Source of the DNA: Vulcanimicrobiota bacterium
GTDB lineage: Bacteria > Vulcanimicrobiota > Vulcanimicrobiia > Vulcanimicrobiales > Vulcanimicrobiaceae
Assembly (NCBI GenBank): GCA_019245275.1
Contig: JAFARW010000027.1
Coordinates: 1 to 9,246 of the forward strand
Direction of reading: 5' to 3'
Length of the DNA: 9,246 nucleotides
How positions within the stretch are numbered: position 1 is the first letter of the stretch; the number at the start of each line of letters is the position of its first letter. A program made the translations under genes and the position numbers. Positions 1 through 7,346 of this stretch are shown here, piece after piece. The notes below the pieces were generated by a model. It saw only the letters and a list, made by a program, of their open reading frames with translations, did not search any database and was not told the origin of the DNA.

Positions 1-1
1 T

Positions 2-250
2 GACCGGGCGCCTGCGCTAAAGAAGACCGCGCGCTCGTTGACGGTTCTGGTGTTGTATACAAAGACCGGCGCGATCAGCCCGACATATCATACGGCAACT
101 TTTGAAGGCGTCGAACGGCTGCTGACGATCAAGGGCCAAACCGCCGACTTCAAGCGCGCCGCGCAATGGTCGCAAAGTCTGGCTGCAGGTAAGACGCCCC
201 CGGGCCTCTCGCTTACGATCATCGGACAGTTGCCGCCCGAGCTTCAATGA
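2..250 (+). CDS. Small secreted protein, paralogue of the 1661-2128 gene (partial, 3' end only)
   Basis: The reading frame is open from the window edge to a TGA at 248-250, giving the last 82 residues; the start and any signal peptide lie outside. I do not recognise the family. The tail aligns clearly with the complete secreted protein at 1661-2128. In both, a Lys-Lys pair is followed by LTV, a Tyr, GAIS, Y-x-T, F-x-GV, LT and Gly, and both end near a PPGL motif. From the LTV onward, 17 of 33 positions are identical in my hand alignment, without gaps. The alternating hydrophobic pattern suggests beta strands. No SGNH-hydrolase or other catalytic motif is visible. The next gene starts inside its stop codon (ATGA overlap), so it is probably co-transcribed and translationally coupled with the microprotein and MBOAT. 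Export of this copy is inferred from the paralogue's signal peptide. Confidence 0.8.
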   Translation, partial: DRAPALKKTARSLTVLVLYTKTGAISPTYHTATFEGVERLLTIKGQTADFKRAAQWSQSLAAGKTPPGLSLTIIGQLPPELQ

Positions 251-423
251 TGCAACGTTTTCGCGAAAAGCTCCGCTCGGTTTGCGAACGCGCGCCGTGG
301 ACGGCGCCTTCGCTCGTTGATAGCGAGGTGCTGGTCGGTCTCATGCTCTTCGTTTTGATCGTTGCGATCATCGTTTTTGGTCCGTCGCAATCGTACCGCT
401 TCTACTACGGGCCGCAGTTCTAA
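247..423 (+). CDS. DltX-like single-helix membrane microprotein, candidate acyl shuttle for the MBOAT
   Basis: This 58-residue ORF opens with two consecutive ATG codons (247, 250) and ends at TAA 421-423. Its start overlaps the upstream stop as ATGA, and the MBOAT begins 18 nt after its end. The N-terminus is basic (QRFREKLR). One hydrophobic helix spans residues 28-45, followed by a short tail ending FYYGPQF at the very C-terminus. Positive-inside logic places the N-terminus in the cytoplasm and the tail outside. DltX, the microprotein of the D-alanylation (Dlt) pathway, has the same plan: about 50 residues, one helix, and an extracytoplasmic C-terminal hexapeptide whose Tyr carries the acyl group from the MBOAT to a second transferase. 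Here Tyr54 lies five residues from the end rather than four, so the motif match is approximate. That the ORF is a real gene is well supported by overlap, position and composition; the shuttle role is inference. Confidence 0.72.
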   Translation: MMQRFREKLRSVCERAPWTAPSLVDSEVLVGLMLFVLIVAIIVFGPSQSYRFYYGPQF

Positions 424-441
424 GGCGGCGCACTTCCTCGC

Positions 442-1656
442 ATGCTCTTTAATACTTGGTCTTTCGCGCTCTTTGCGATTTTTGCGATCGCAATATTCGC
501 GATCGTGCCGCCGCGATATCGTGCTTACTGGCTAATCTTTTCGGGTGTCGCGTTCTACGCGAGCGCGGGACCAAAGTACCTGATCCTGATGCTCGGCCTG
601 ACGCTCGCCACCTATGGAGCCGCGAGGCTGATGGTCTCGCAAAGCTCGGAGCGCCGGCGCATGGCGATCACCGTTGCCGCAATCTGCCTGCTGATCGGCG
701 TTCTCATCTATTTCAAGTACTCGCGCTGGATTCTCGCGTCGCTCGGCTTCATCGCGCACACACAATACAGCGCACGATTGGGCGCATTGCTGATTCCGCT
801 CGCGATCTCGTTTTTCACTTTCGAGTTCGTGCACTTCATCATCGAAGTGCATCGCGGACACATTCGACGTTTTAGTCTGCGCGATTTTGCGACATTTGCG
901 CTCTTCTTTCCGACGATGGTCGCGGGTCCGATCAAGCGCTATGGCCTCTTCAGTCCGCAACTCGGCGCGCTCCGGCTCGCCGGCGGCGTCCAAGCGCAGG
1001 GCGCGATTTACCGCATCGGCTGCGGGCTGTTCAAGAAGCTCGTCATCGCCGACAGCGCGCATCTCTTCTTGCAGCCGATCTCCAATCCCGAAGCGGGTTA
1101 CACCGCGCTCGCTAACGCGCTCGCGATGGTCGCGGCGACGATCACGATCTACTATGACTTCTCCGGTTATTCTGATATTGCGATCGGCTTTGCGATGTTG
1201 TTCGGCGTCGGCGTCCCCGAAAATTTCGCGCGGCCTTTCTACGCATCGAACATCGTCGAGTTTTGGCACCGCTGGCATATGTCGCTGACGTCGTGGGTCC
1301 GAGACTACGTCTTTATTCCGATCGGCCGCGAATTGCGCGGCGGCGAGCGCAGCCACTCGACGCGCGCGCGCCTCGTCGCAATTGGAATGAGTCTCGTCGT
1401 GATGATCATCATCGGTCTGTGGCATGGCGCGGGCTGGCATTACGCGGTGTGGGGACTTTGGAACGGCATCACCCTTGCGGTCTACTACCTGTGGCGGCAA
1501 CTCGTCGTCCCTCAGGTTGCCTACCTGAAGCGTGGAAATCTCTTTCTCGACTTCGCCTCGATTGCGCTCACGGACTTGAGCTTCATCATCGGCATGCCGC
1601 TGATCGGCGCGCCGTCCACGCACGATGCGTTTTCGATCTACCGGTCGTTGTTCTAA
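442..1656 (+). CDS. MBOAT-family O-acyltransferase (DltB/AlgI type)
   Basis: This 404-residue polytopic membrane protein carries the full signature of bacterial MBOATs that move acyl groups across the membrane for esterification of envelope polymers. Visible motifs are SFFTFEFVHF, FFPTMVAGPIKR, GLFKKLVIAD, the YYDFSGYSDIAIGFA block, PENFARPFY, FWHRWHMSLTSWVRDYVFIPIG (His279) and GLWHGAGWH. His328 in the WHG motif corresponds to the invariant histidine considered catalytic in AlgI and DltB. The length fits DltB (about 400 residues). AlgI-like proteins (about 470-520) continue with further C-terminal helices and sometimes a fused acyl-shuttle tail. This protein stops where the usual FRA-x-S segment would be followed by those helices. 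The start at 442 follows the microprotein stop by 18 nt and has only a weak AAGG upstream. Substrate and acyl donor cannot be read from the sequence: no dltA/dltC carrier genes or SGNH transferase are in view. The family call is secure; D-alanyl versus acetyl transfer is open. Confidence 0.93.
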   Translation: MLFNTWSFALFAIFAIAIFAIVPPRYRAYWLIFSGVAFYASAGPKYLILMLGLTLATYGAARLMVSQSSERRRMAITVAAICLLIGVLIYFKYSRWILASLGFIAHTQYSARLGALLIPLAISFFTFEFVHFIIEVHRGHIRRFSLRDFATFALFFPTMVAGPIKRYGLFSPQLGALRLAGGVQAQGAIYRIGCGLFKKLVIADSAHLFLQPISNPEAGYTALANALAMVAATITIYYDFSGYSDIAIGFAMLFGVGVPENFARPFYASNIVEFWHRWHMSLTSWVRDYVFIPIGRELRGGERSHSTRARLVAIGMSLVVMIIIGLWHGAGWHYAVWGLWNGITLAVYYLWRQLVVPQVAYLKRGNLFLDFASIALTDLSFIIGMPLIGAPSTHDAFSIYRSLF

Positions 1657-1660
1657 GTAT

Positions 1661-2128
1661 ATGAAGCGAAGCATCGTTGCACTGTTGCTCGGCTGTTCCA
1701 TCGCCGTGTTGTTGCCGGTTGCGCGTGTCCAGGCAATGCCGCGCGAGATCATTACCCGCAACGCATCGGGACCCGTGATCGTCTGGGATGCGACGCCGCA
1801 AATCGAGGGACTGATTGCGCTGAATGTCCCATATGAAAGAGCGGTCGATCAACTCAAGGTCCACGCGCTTGAACTTTTCGTTCGCGGGGCACATGGTTTT
1901 GCCAAGAAAGAGAAACACCTGACAGTGATGGTCGTCTATGCGCGCAGCGGGGCGATCAGCGCACGGTACCAAACGAAATCGTTCCAAGGCGTCGGCGACG
2001 TTCTGACACTCGAAGGATCGCCGCGCATACGCCTTGATTCGCGTTGGCGCGTGCAAGCGCAGCACGGCAACCTTCCACCGGGATTAACCCTCCACGTCAA
2101 CCCGCCGCCGGCGACTGAGGGGCAATGA
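1661..2128 (+). CDS. Small secreted protein of unknown function, paralogue of the gene at 2-250
   Basis: This encodes 155 residues. I chose ATG 1661 over the in-frame ATG at 1625 because it starts a good Sec signal peptide: MKR, a hydrophobic core to about residue 21, and a VQA cleavage site after residue 25. The earlier start would add 12 residues inside the MBOAT frame. The start lies 4 nt after the MBOAT stop with no clear Shine-Dalgarno sequence, which suggests translational coupling. The mature part (about 130 residues) has no cysteine, no transmembrane helix and no recognised catalytic motif. It ends with the LTV...GAIS...F-x-GV...LT-x-x-G module and PPGL tail shared with the truncated gene at the window edge. 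Two related exported proteins thus bracket the microprotein-MBOAT pair. They could bind or present the polymer being acylated, or assist the complex, but this is a guess from context. It is the last gene before a hairpin. Confidence 0.85.
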   Translation: MKRSIVALLLGCSIAVLLPVARVQAMPREIITRNASGPVIVWDATPQIEGLIALNVPYERAVDQLKVHALELFVRGAHGFAKKEKHLTVMVVYARSGAISARYQTKSFQGVGDVLTLEGSPRIRLDSRWRVQAQHGNLPPGLTLHVNPPPATEGQ

Positions 2129-2146
2129 TGACGCGGACAACACGAA

Positions 2147-2168
2147 ACCCGGCACAGTAGTGCCGGGT
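2147..2168. terminator. Hairpin between convergent genes, probable bidirectional terminator
   Basis: A perfect 9-bp GC-rich stem (ACCCGGCAC / GTGCCGGGT) with an AGTA loop lies 18 nt after the stop of the secreted-protein gene and 25 nt from the convergent hsp20 stop. There is no clean U-tract on the plus strand. On the minus strand the stem is followed by TTCGTGTT, which is moderately U-rich. Placement supports termination for both genes; efficiency is uncertain. Confidence 0.7.
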
Positions 2169-2193
2169 CCGGTGCTTTCGTCAGCGGCGAGCT

Positions 2194-2598
2194 TTAGCTC
2201 GAGGACTTGATCGAAATCTTCTTTGGCTTCGCTTTTGGCAAAAGGTTGAGCGTCAACGTCAACAGACCGTTCTCAACCTTCGCGTCGATGTTCTCGGCAT
2301 CGATTTCATCCGGCAAAACGAAGGACCGCGTGAACGACCGCTTCTCAGTCTTGCCCGATACTTGCAGCACGCCGTTTTCCAGCGTGATGTTTATATCGTC
2401 AGGGCGGTAGCCCGCAACGGGGATCTCGACGGCGTAGCCGTTGTCCGTGCGGGTGATATCAAGCCCCGCGGCGGTCGGCATGTTCGAGAAGAAGTTGCGG
2501 AACGGGTCCCAACCCCATACGTCCGGAAGACCGAAGGCCGCCCGGCGAGGCTGCTCCATCGTCTCGGCGCGATCTCTTTGGTTCGCAAGATTGTTCAT
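2194..2598 (-). CDS. hsp20: Small heat-shock protein, Hsp20/alpha-crystallin family
   Basis: This 134-residue ATP-independent holdase binds unfolding proteins in the cytoplasm. The N-terminal arm carries WGWDPF (Trp28, Trp30). The alpha-crystallin domain spans about residues 44-122 with the typical DITRTDNGYAVEIPVAG strand pair, LENGVLQVSGK, and the hallmark VENGLLTLTL near 108-117. The C-terminal anchoring I-x-I motif is ISI (128-130), needed in the family for oligomer packing. The start is set at ATG 2598-2596 because an AAAGGAG lies 10 nt upstream. An in-frame TTG three codons earlier would sit 1 nt from that site and is rejected. The protein is slightly shorter than the usual 140-150 residues. 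A CIRCE operator 62 nt upstream indicates HrcA-controlled heat induction. It converges on the MBOAT operon and diverges from mfd. Confidence 0.95.
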   Translation of the reverse strand: MNNLANQRDRAETMEQPRRAAFGLPDVWGWDPFRNFFSNMPTAAGLDITRTDNGYAVEIPVAGYRPDDINITLENGVLQVSGKTEKRSFTRSFVLPDEIDAENIDAKVENGLLTLTLNLLPKAKPKKISIKSSS

Positions 2599-2608
2599 AG
2601 ATAGCAAA

Positions 2609-2615
2609 CTCCTTT
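2609..2615 (-). promoter_or_regulatory. Ribosome binding site of hsp20
   Basis: On the minus strand AAAGGAG ends 10 nt before ATG 2598. It is the strongest Shine-Dalgarno match in this intergenic region and decides the start in favour of ATG over the upstream TTG. Confidence 0.75.
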
Positions 2616-2659
2616 GTCCTTAAAATCGAGCGCCCGCGCAGCGGAGATCTTCTGCCGCG

Positions 2660-2686
2660 CTAGCACTCTCGCCTATAGACTGCTAA
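2660..2686. promoter_or_regulatory. CIRCE element (HrcA operator) between hsp20 and mfd
   Basis: The left arm CTAGCACTC and right arm GACTGCTAA are separated by exactly 9 nt. The CIRCE consensus is TTAGCACTC-N9-GAGTGCTAA, so each arm matches 8 of 9 positions with the exact spacing. HrcA represses chaperone genes through this operator. The site lies 62 nt from the hsp20 start and 47 nt from the mfd start. The natural target is hsp20, but it is close enough to affect mfd transcription as well. I see no hrcA, dnaK or groE gene in the window, so the regulator is encoded elsewhere. Confidence 0.85.
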
Positions 2687-2733
2687 ACTCTAGAACCGTC
2701 ACTTGCTGTGTCTCGGTTGCGTGAATATACCCA

Positions 2734-5700
2734 ATGACCGTGCGTGAAAGGCCCGCTACACGAGCGGCCGGGGCCCCGCTGCTGGGGGCGTGGGCGCAGG
2801 CAGAGCGTCCGCGTGACCGCCTGCTGCGCATTCTCAACGGGATTGCGCAGTGCACGGCGATTCACGAGACGATCGCTGCGGCGCGCCCTTATTTGCTCGC
2901 CGCAATCAAGGCGGCGATCGGCCGCCAGATCCTGGCCGTTGTCAGCACGTCAGATGCGGCCGAGCGCCTTTTCGCAGACCTTCTTTATTACTTAGACGAC
3001 GAGGGGGCGCCCGAAGTCGTCGCGTTGCTGCGCGCTCGCGACGAAAGCGTCGGCGCACTCGAGAGCCCCTCGGAGCGCAGCGCGCGGATGACGCTGCTCG
3101 CGGATCTCGCTCTAGGCAAGCCGCGCTTCGTTGTCGCGCCTCTCGCAGCGGTGCGGCAGTACTTTATGCCGCGCACGACTTTTGAAGCCTTGCTCTTTGC
3201 AATCGAAAGCGGCGCCGAGATCGGATGGGATCGAACGCAGAAACGTCTCTTTGAACTCGGTTACCATCGCGCGGACGTCGTGAGTGCCGCCGGCGAGTAT
3301 GCGGTCCGCGGTGGAATTCTCGATGTCTTTGCAGGCAACGCTCCGGCACCGATGCGCATCGAGTTTTTCGGAGATCGCGTTGAATCGATTCGGGAGTTCG
3401 ACCTTCAATCGCAGCGCAGCCGGACTGAGATCGAACGCGCGGCGATCGCGCCGTGGAGCGAGATACCGCGCGATCCAGCGTTGCAAGAGCGTATCGCCGA
3501 GCGCTTCAGGACATCACCCCAACTCGAAGCTGCGTTCAACCTCTTCGTCCAGCGCGGCGAAGAGATGCCGGAAGCGTGGACGCCCCTCGCGCACGTACGC
3601 AGCGATACAATCTTCGAATATCTCGCGCCGGACGCTGTCGTCGCTGTGGACGAGCCGTCTACCCTCGCTGCGATCGAACGCGCGCTGCAAGAGGAGCGCG
3701 AGCGCGAAGCGCAGCTGCTCTTCGCGAACGAACCTACCGGCGAGCCCGATGACGGCGCGCCTGAAATCGCCGAGGCGTTGCTTGCAGAAGTCACGGCGCC
3801 GCATCCGACGTTAGAGCAACTTGGCGAACGCCTTCGCGAACGTCACGTCTTAGCGCTGATGGGCGCGATTGAAACGCCTGCGGACTGTGCATGGCTACCG
3901 CCGCAACGAGATACGATCGTCATCGAAGCGCGCCCGATCGATCACTTCAACCGTCAGATCGAGTTGTTGCTAAGTGCGGTGCGCGATTGGACCGCGCGTG
4001 GCGACCGTGTTGTGTTTGTTACCTCCGGCGCCGCGCGCACGGGCGACATCCTGGAAGGTGGAGGGCTCGACGTTACCCGCGGCCTCAGACGCTTTACGGC
4101 TGAAGACGAGTCGCCGCCGGAAATCTTCGTCGCACACGGCAGCATCGAATCCGGATTTTGGCTTCCGGACGCGCATCTGCGTGTTCTCGGCGATCGTGAA
4201 GTCTACGGCGCTCCCCCGAAGCGCGTCAAGATACGCGCCGTCAAGGAAGGCGTGCCGATCACGGTCGCAGATTTGCACGTCGGCGACTTCGTCGTGCACG
4301 CCGTACATGGCGTCGGTCAATACTTGGGCTTGCGCGCTGAAACGTTCTTAGGGGCAACGCAAGATTATCTCGATCTGCGGTATGCCGGCACCGATCGTCT
4401 GCTCGTACCGGTCACGCAGATGCACTACGTCACGAAGTACACCGCGAGCGAAGGCGTTGCGCCGCGCCTTTCGCGGATGGGCGGTGCCGATTGGGCGCGC
4501 ACGAAAGGCCGTGTCTCGGAAGCGCTTGCGAAAATCGCGGATAATCTCGTTTCGCTCTATGCCGAACGCGAACTCTTGCCCGGTCACACGTATCCGCCGG
4601 ATACGCCCTGGCAGAACGAGCTCGAGCAGGCGTTCCCATACGAAGAGACACCCGATCAGCTCAAGGCAATCATCGAGACGAAAGCCGACATGGAACGCTC
4701 GCGTCCGATGGATCGGTTGATCTGCGGCGACGTCGGCTACGGAAAGACGGAAGTCGCGATTCGCGCTGCATTCAAAGCAATCGCAGATCAAAGACAGGTT
4801 GCGCTGCTCGTTCCCACGACGTTGCTCGCATCCCAGCATTACCGAACGTTCAGCGAACGGCTCGCCGGCTTCCCCGTGCGCGTCGAGGAGCTTTCGCGCT
4901 TCAAGTCGCGGCGCGAACAGCAGACGATCCTCAAGGATCTCGCCGATGGTAAAGTCGACATCGTCATCGGCACGCATCGGCTGTTGCAAAAAGACGTCAC
5001 GTTCAAGGATCTCGGCTTGATCATCGTCGATGAAGAGCAGCGCTTCGGGGTCATGCATAAGGAACGACTCAAGACGATGCGCTCGAGCGTAGACGTTCTC
5101 ACGCTGTCGGCAACGCCGATCCCGCGAACGCTTCACATGTCGTTGCTCGGCATGCGCGATCTCTCGTTGATTCAAACGGCGCCGCTGAACCGCTTGTCGA
5201 TCAAAACGGTCGTCGTGCCGGCGGGGGATGCGATCGTCCAGCGCGCCGTCGATGCCGAGCTCGATCGTGGCGGTCAAGTTTACTATTTGCACAATCGAAT
5301 CGAGACGATCTACGCCGCGGCGCGCGCACTCCAGGAGCTTGTGCCGAAAGCGCGGATCGCGGTGGCTCACGGACAGATGCGCGAATCCGAGATCGAGCCG
5401 ATCATGGCGAAGTTCATCGAGGGCGAAATCGACGTGCTCGTCTCGACAACGATCATCGAGAACGGCATCGATATCCCAAACGTCAACACGATCGTCGTCG
5501 CCGATGCCGACCGTTTCGGGCTTGCCCAACTCTACCAGTTGCGCGGACGGGTCGGCCGATCGAATCACCAAGCGTACGCGTTTCTTCTTTACCAACCGCA
5601 TAAGGCACTGACCCAAGATGCAAAAGCGCGACTCGAGGCGATTCGCGAGTTCACGCATTTGGGCAGCGGCTTGCAAGTCGCCATGCGTGACCTCGAGATT

Positions 5701-6279
5701 CGGGGCGCCGGCAACCTCCTCGGCGCCGCACAATCCGGATTCATTGGCGCGGTCGGCTTCGATACGTATTGCCAGTTGCTCGGTGAAGCGATCGCCGAGC
5801 GTCGCGGTCAAGCCCAAGATCTCGACCGGCGCGAACCCGTCATCGACGTCAAGATCGATGCGTTCATCCCGAGCGACTACATCTCGCAGCCGGCGCAGAA
5901 AGTTGCCGTGTACCAGCAGCTCGCAAGCGCGAAGACCGAGGCCCAAGTCGAGGAGATCGTGGCGGGGGTGCGCGACCGCTACGGCGCGCTTCCTTTACCG
6001 CTGCGCAATCTCGTCGAAATAACAAAACTGCGCACGATTGCGCTCGCGAAGCATGTTACGCGGGTCGTCGTCGACGACCACCGCTTAACGCTGGGCGTCG
6101 GCACAAAGTTCAACCTGCAGCCGGCTGCGATCTCGAAATTTCAGTCGCTGACGCGCAACCGCTTTCGTTTCTCAAATGGCAAGGTGCTTGTCGATCTGCC
6201 GCCTTCGCGGCCGAAGGCGGAAAGTGGGAAAGAGGCCCGGTGGATGCCTCTCCTGCGGGGCCTGCTGGAGGCCATGTGA
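2734..6279 (+). CDS. mfd: Transcription-repair coupling factor Mfd
   Basis: This 1181-residue ATPase displaces RNA polymerase stalled at DNA lesions and recruits UvrA for nucleotide excision repair. Domains in order: a UvrB-like N-terminal module (VRGGILDVF at 191-199, FFGDRVESIREFD after it); a CarD-like RNA-polymerase-interaction domain from about 510 (VGDFVVHAVHGVGQYLGL); a RecG-like translocase with Walker A GDVGYGKTE (665-673, Lys671), the DEEQ box (766-769), SATPIPRTLHMSL, STTIIENGIDIPN and the QLRGRVGR arginine-finger motif (935-942); and a C-terminal TRCF domain from about 1034. Length is near the usual 1150-1180, and no key motif is missing. The ATG at 2734 follows an in-frame TGA at 2722-2724, so the protein cannot start earlier. 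No good Shine-Dalgarno sequence is visible. The gene is divergent from hsp20 across a CIRCE site and is followed by a terminator 76 nt after its stop. Confidence 0.98.
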   Translation: MTVRERPATRAAGAPLLGAWAQAERPRDRLLRILNGIAQCTAIHETIAAARPYLLAAIKAAIGRQILAVVSTSDAAERLFADLLYYLDDEGAPEVVALLRARDESVGALESPSERSARMTLLADLALGKPRFVVAPLAAVRQYFMPRTTFEALLFAIESGAEIGWDRTQKRLFELGYHRADVVSAAGEYAVRGGILDVFAGNAPAPMRIEFFGDRVESIREFDLQSQRSRTEIERAAIAPWSEIPRDPALQERIAERFRTSPQLEAAFNLFVQRGEEMPEAWTPLAHVRSDTIFEYLAPDAVVAVDEPSTLAAIERALQEEREREAQLLFANEPTGEPDDGAPEIAEALLAEVTAPHPTLEQLGERLRERHVLALMGAIETPADCAWLPPQRDTIVIEARPIDHFNRQIELLLSAVRDWTARGDRVVFVTSGAARTGDILEGGGLDVTRGLRRFTAEDESPPEIFVAHGSIESGFWLPDAHLRVLGDREVYGAPPKRVKIRAVKEGVPITVADLHVGDFVVHAVHGVGQYLGLRAETFLGATQDYLDLRYAGTDRLLVPVTQMHYVTKYTASEGVAPRLSRMGGADWARTKGRVSEALAKIADNLVSLYAERELLPGHTYPPDTPWQNELEQAFPYEETPDQLKAIIETKADMERSRPMDRLICGDVGYGKTEVAIRAAFKAIADQRQVALLVPTTLLASQHYRTFSERLAGFPVRVEELSRFKSRREQQTILKDLADGKVDIVIGTHRLLQKDVTFKDLGLIIVDEEQRFGVMHKERLKTMRSSVDVLTLSATPIPRTLHMSLLGMRDLSLIQTAPLNRLSIKTVVVPAGDAIVQRAVDAELDRGGQVYYLHNRIETIYAAARALQELVPKARIAVAHGQMRESEIEPIMAKFIEGEIDVLVSTTIIENGIDIPNVNTIVVADADRFGLAQLYQLRGRVGRSNHQAYAFLLYQPHKALTQDAKARLEAIREFTHLGSGLQVAMRDLEIRGAGNLLGAAQSGFIGAVGFDTYCQLLGEAIAERRGQAQDLDRREPVIDVKIDAFIPSDYISQPAQKVAVYQQLASAKTEAQVEEIVAGVRDRYGALPLPLRNLVEITKLRTIALAKHVTRVVVDDHRLTLGVGTKFNLQPAAISKFQSLTRNRFRFSNGKVLVDLPPSRPKAESGKEARWMPLLRGLLEAM

Positions 6280-6355
6280 TCCCTTTCAAGCCGGGGTTTA
6301 GCCGAGCGCTCTCTACAAAGGACTGCCTCGCAACGTACCCGAAACGCCGACGGTC

Positions 6356-6379
6356 GCGGAGCGTAGGCTCCGCCGTTTT
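6356..6379 (+). terminator. Rho-independent terminator after mfd
   Basis: A perfect 7-bp stem GCGGAGC / GCTCCGC with a GTAG loop is followed after 2 nt by TTTT, with more T-rich sequence (CATACTTTTAAGCCCTTTTT) just downstream. It separates mfd from the foldase gene, whose promoter is not obvious. The hairpin could also belong to the foldase gene's leader RNA. Otherwise the 134-nt gap holds nothing I recognise. Confidence 0.65.
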
Positions 6380-6403
6380 CATACTTTTAAGCCCTTTTTC
6401 CAT

Positions 6404-6407
6404 GGAG
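6404..6407 (+). promoter_or_regulatory. Ribosome binding site of the foldase gene
   Basis: GGAG lies 6 nt before ATG 6414. It supports that start over ATG 6402, which overlaps the site, and over ATG 6240, which lies inside mfd. Confidence 0.7.
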
Positions 6408-6413
6408 TTGACG

Positions 6414-7340
6414 ATGGCGAAAGCTCACCGCATTGTAGCGGGATTTCTTATGACGCTTCTGGCGTGCGCGGTAACGGCATGCTCGGGTGGCGGCACCGTG
6501 GCGACGGTAAACGGTCAATCGATCAGCCGTGCAGACCTGGATAGCAAACTCGAATCGAGCCCGGCTGCCAAAGGCACGCTGATGCAGCTGACCCAATCGA
6601 TGCTGATCGAGCAATACGCTAAAGACAACAATATAAACGTCTCCGACGCGGACGTCGACAAGAAGATCAACGCGCTCAAGGCGCAATACGGCGCCGATCA
6701 GTTCGATAATCTGATCAAACAGCGTGGAATGACCCAAGACGATGTCCGGCGCGCAATTCGCGATCAGCTGATCATCGATCAAGCCGTCGGTAAGAACATC
6801 CACATCTCCGATGCCGACGCAGCGAAGTTTTTCCAAAAGAACCACGCCGCGTTCGACAAGCCGCCCCAAGTGCATGCGCGACACATCCTCGTCAACAGCC
6901 TGCAGCAAGCGAACATGATCGAGCAGAAGCTGAAGTCCGGCGCTAAGTTTGAGGATCTCGCCAAACAGTATTCGCAAGATCCGGGCAGCAAAGGCAAAGG
7001 CGGCGATCTTGGTTTCTTCCGAACCGGTCAGATGATGCCGAGCTTCGAGAAAGCAGCATTCGCTCAGAAGCTGAACGAGATCGGTCCACCCGTGAAGTCG
7101 CCGTTCGGATACCACATCATCGAAGTGTTAGAGCGCACGCCGGGACAGAAAGCGACGCTGGCAAGCGCACACGACCAAATCGTCGATCAGTTGCGCTCTC
7201 AGCAGGAAGCGCCGCTCGTGCAGCCATTCTTGCAATCGCTGTTGGCAAAGGCGAAGATCAACGTTAGCGATCAGCGCTTCGCGGATGCATTCCCCTCGCC
7301 GGCGCCGAGTGGCGCGCCGGCCGCAGCACCGACCAAGTAG
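6414..7340 (+). CDS. PrsA/SurA-like parvulin peptidyl-prolyl isomerase lipoprotein
   Basis: This 308-residue exported foldase catalyses cis-trans isomerisation of prolyl bonds and assists folding of secreted proteins outside the cytoplasm. The signal peptide MAKAHR + hydrophobic core ends in a lipobox VTAC, predicting lipidation at Cys23 and membrane anchoring. Next comes a SurA_N-type chaperone segment (VATVNGQSISRADLDSKL at about 30-47, then helices to about 140). The parvulin (PPIC) domain runs from about 150 to 240: VHARHILV (153-160), KFEDLAKQYSQDPGSKGKGGDLGFF, and FGYHIIEVLE. The C-terminus is Pro/Ala-rich. The start at 6414 gives the lipoprotein signal and has GGAG 6 nt upstream; the longer frame from 6240 would bury the signal. 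It lies between mfd and mazG, as prsA-like genes do in many Firmicutes. PrsA and SurA cannot be separated with certainty; the lipid anchor favours PrsA-like. Confidence 0.93.
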   Translation: MAKAHRIVAGFLMTLLACAVTACSGGGTVATVNGQSISRADLDSKLESSPAAKGTLMQLTQSMLIEQYAKDNNINVSDADVDKKINALKAQYGADQFDNLIKQRGMTQDDVRRAIRDQLIIDQAVGKNIHISDADAAKFFQKNHAAFDKPPQVHARHILVNSLQQANMIEQKLKSGAKFEDLAKQYSQDPGSKGKGGDLGFFRTGQMMPSFEKAAFAQKLNEIGPPVKSPFGYHIIEVLERTPGQKATLASAHDQIVDQLRSQQEAPLVQPFLQSLLAKAKINVSDQRFADAFPSPAPSGAPAAAPTK

Positions 7341-7346
7341 AGTAGC

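Noticed and set aside
1621..1656. The MBOAT's own C-terminus (SIYRSLF) as a fused acyl-shuttle tail
   Set aside because: It has a Tyr near the end, but the segment aligns better with the ordinary internal FRA-x-S...AL region of MBOATs and no final helix precedes it. The microprotein is the better candidate.
532..1761. 409-codon minus-strand open frame opposite the MBOAT
   Set aside because: Shadow of the MBOAT gene; the composition is hydrophilic and biased, with no domain pattern.
4348..5946. 532-codon open frame on the minus strand inside mfd
   Set aside because: It is antisense to intact, motif-rich mfd, is rich in Arg/Asp/His as expected for a GC-rich shadow frame, and shows no recognisable family.
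6240..6413. N-terminal extension of the foldase from ATG 6240
   Set aside because: It would overlap mfd and the terminator and place the lipoprotein signal 58 residues inside. GGAG supports ATG 6414.
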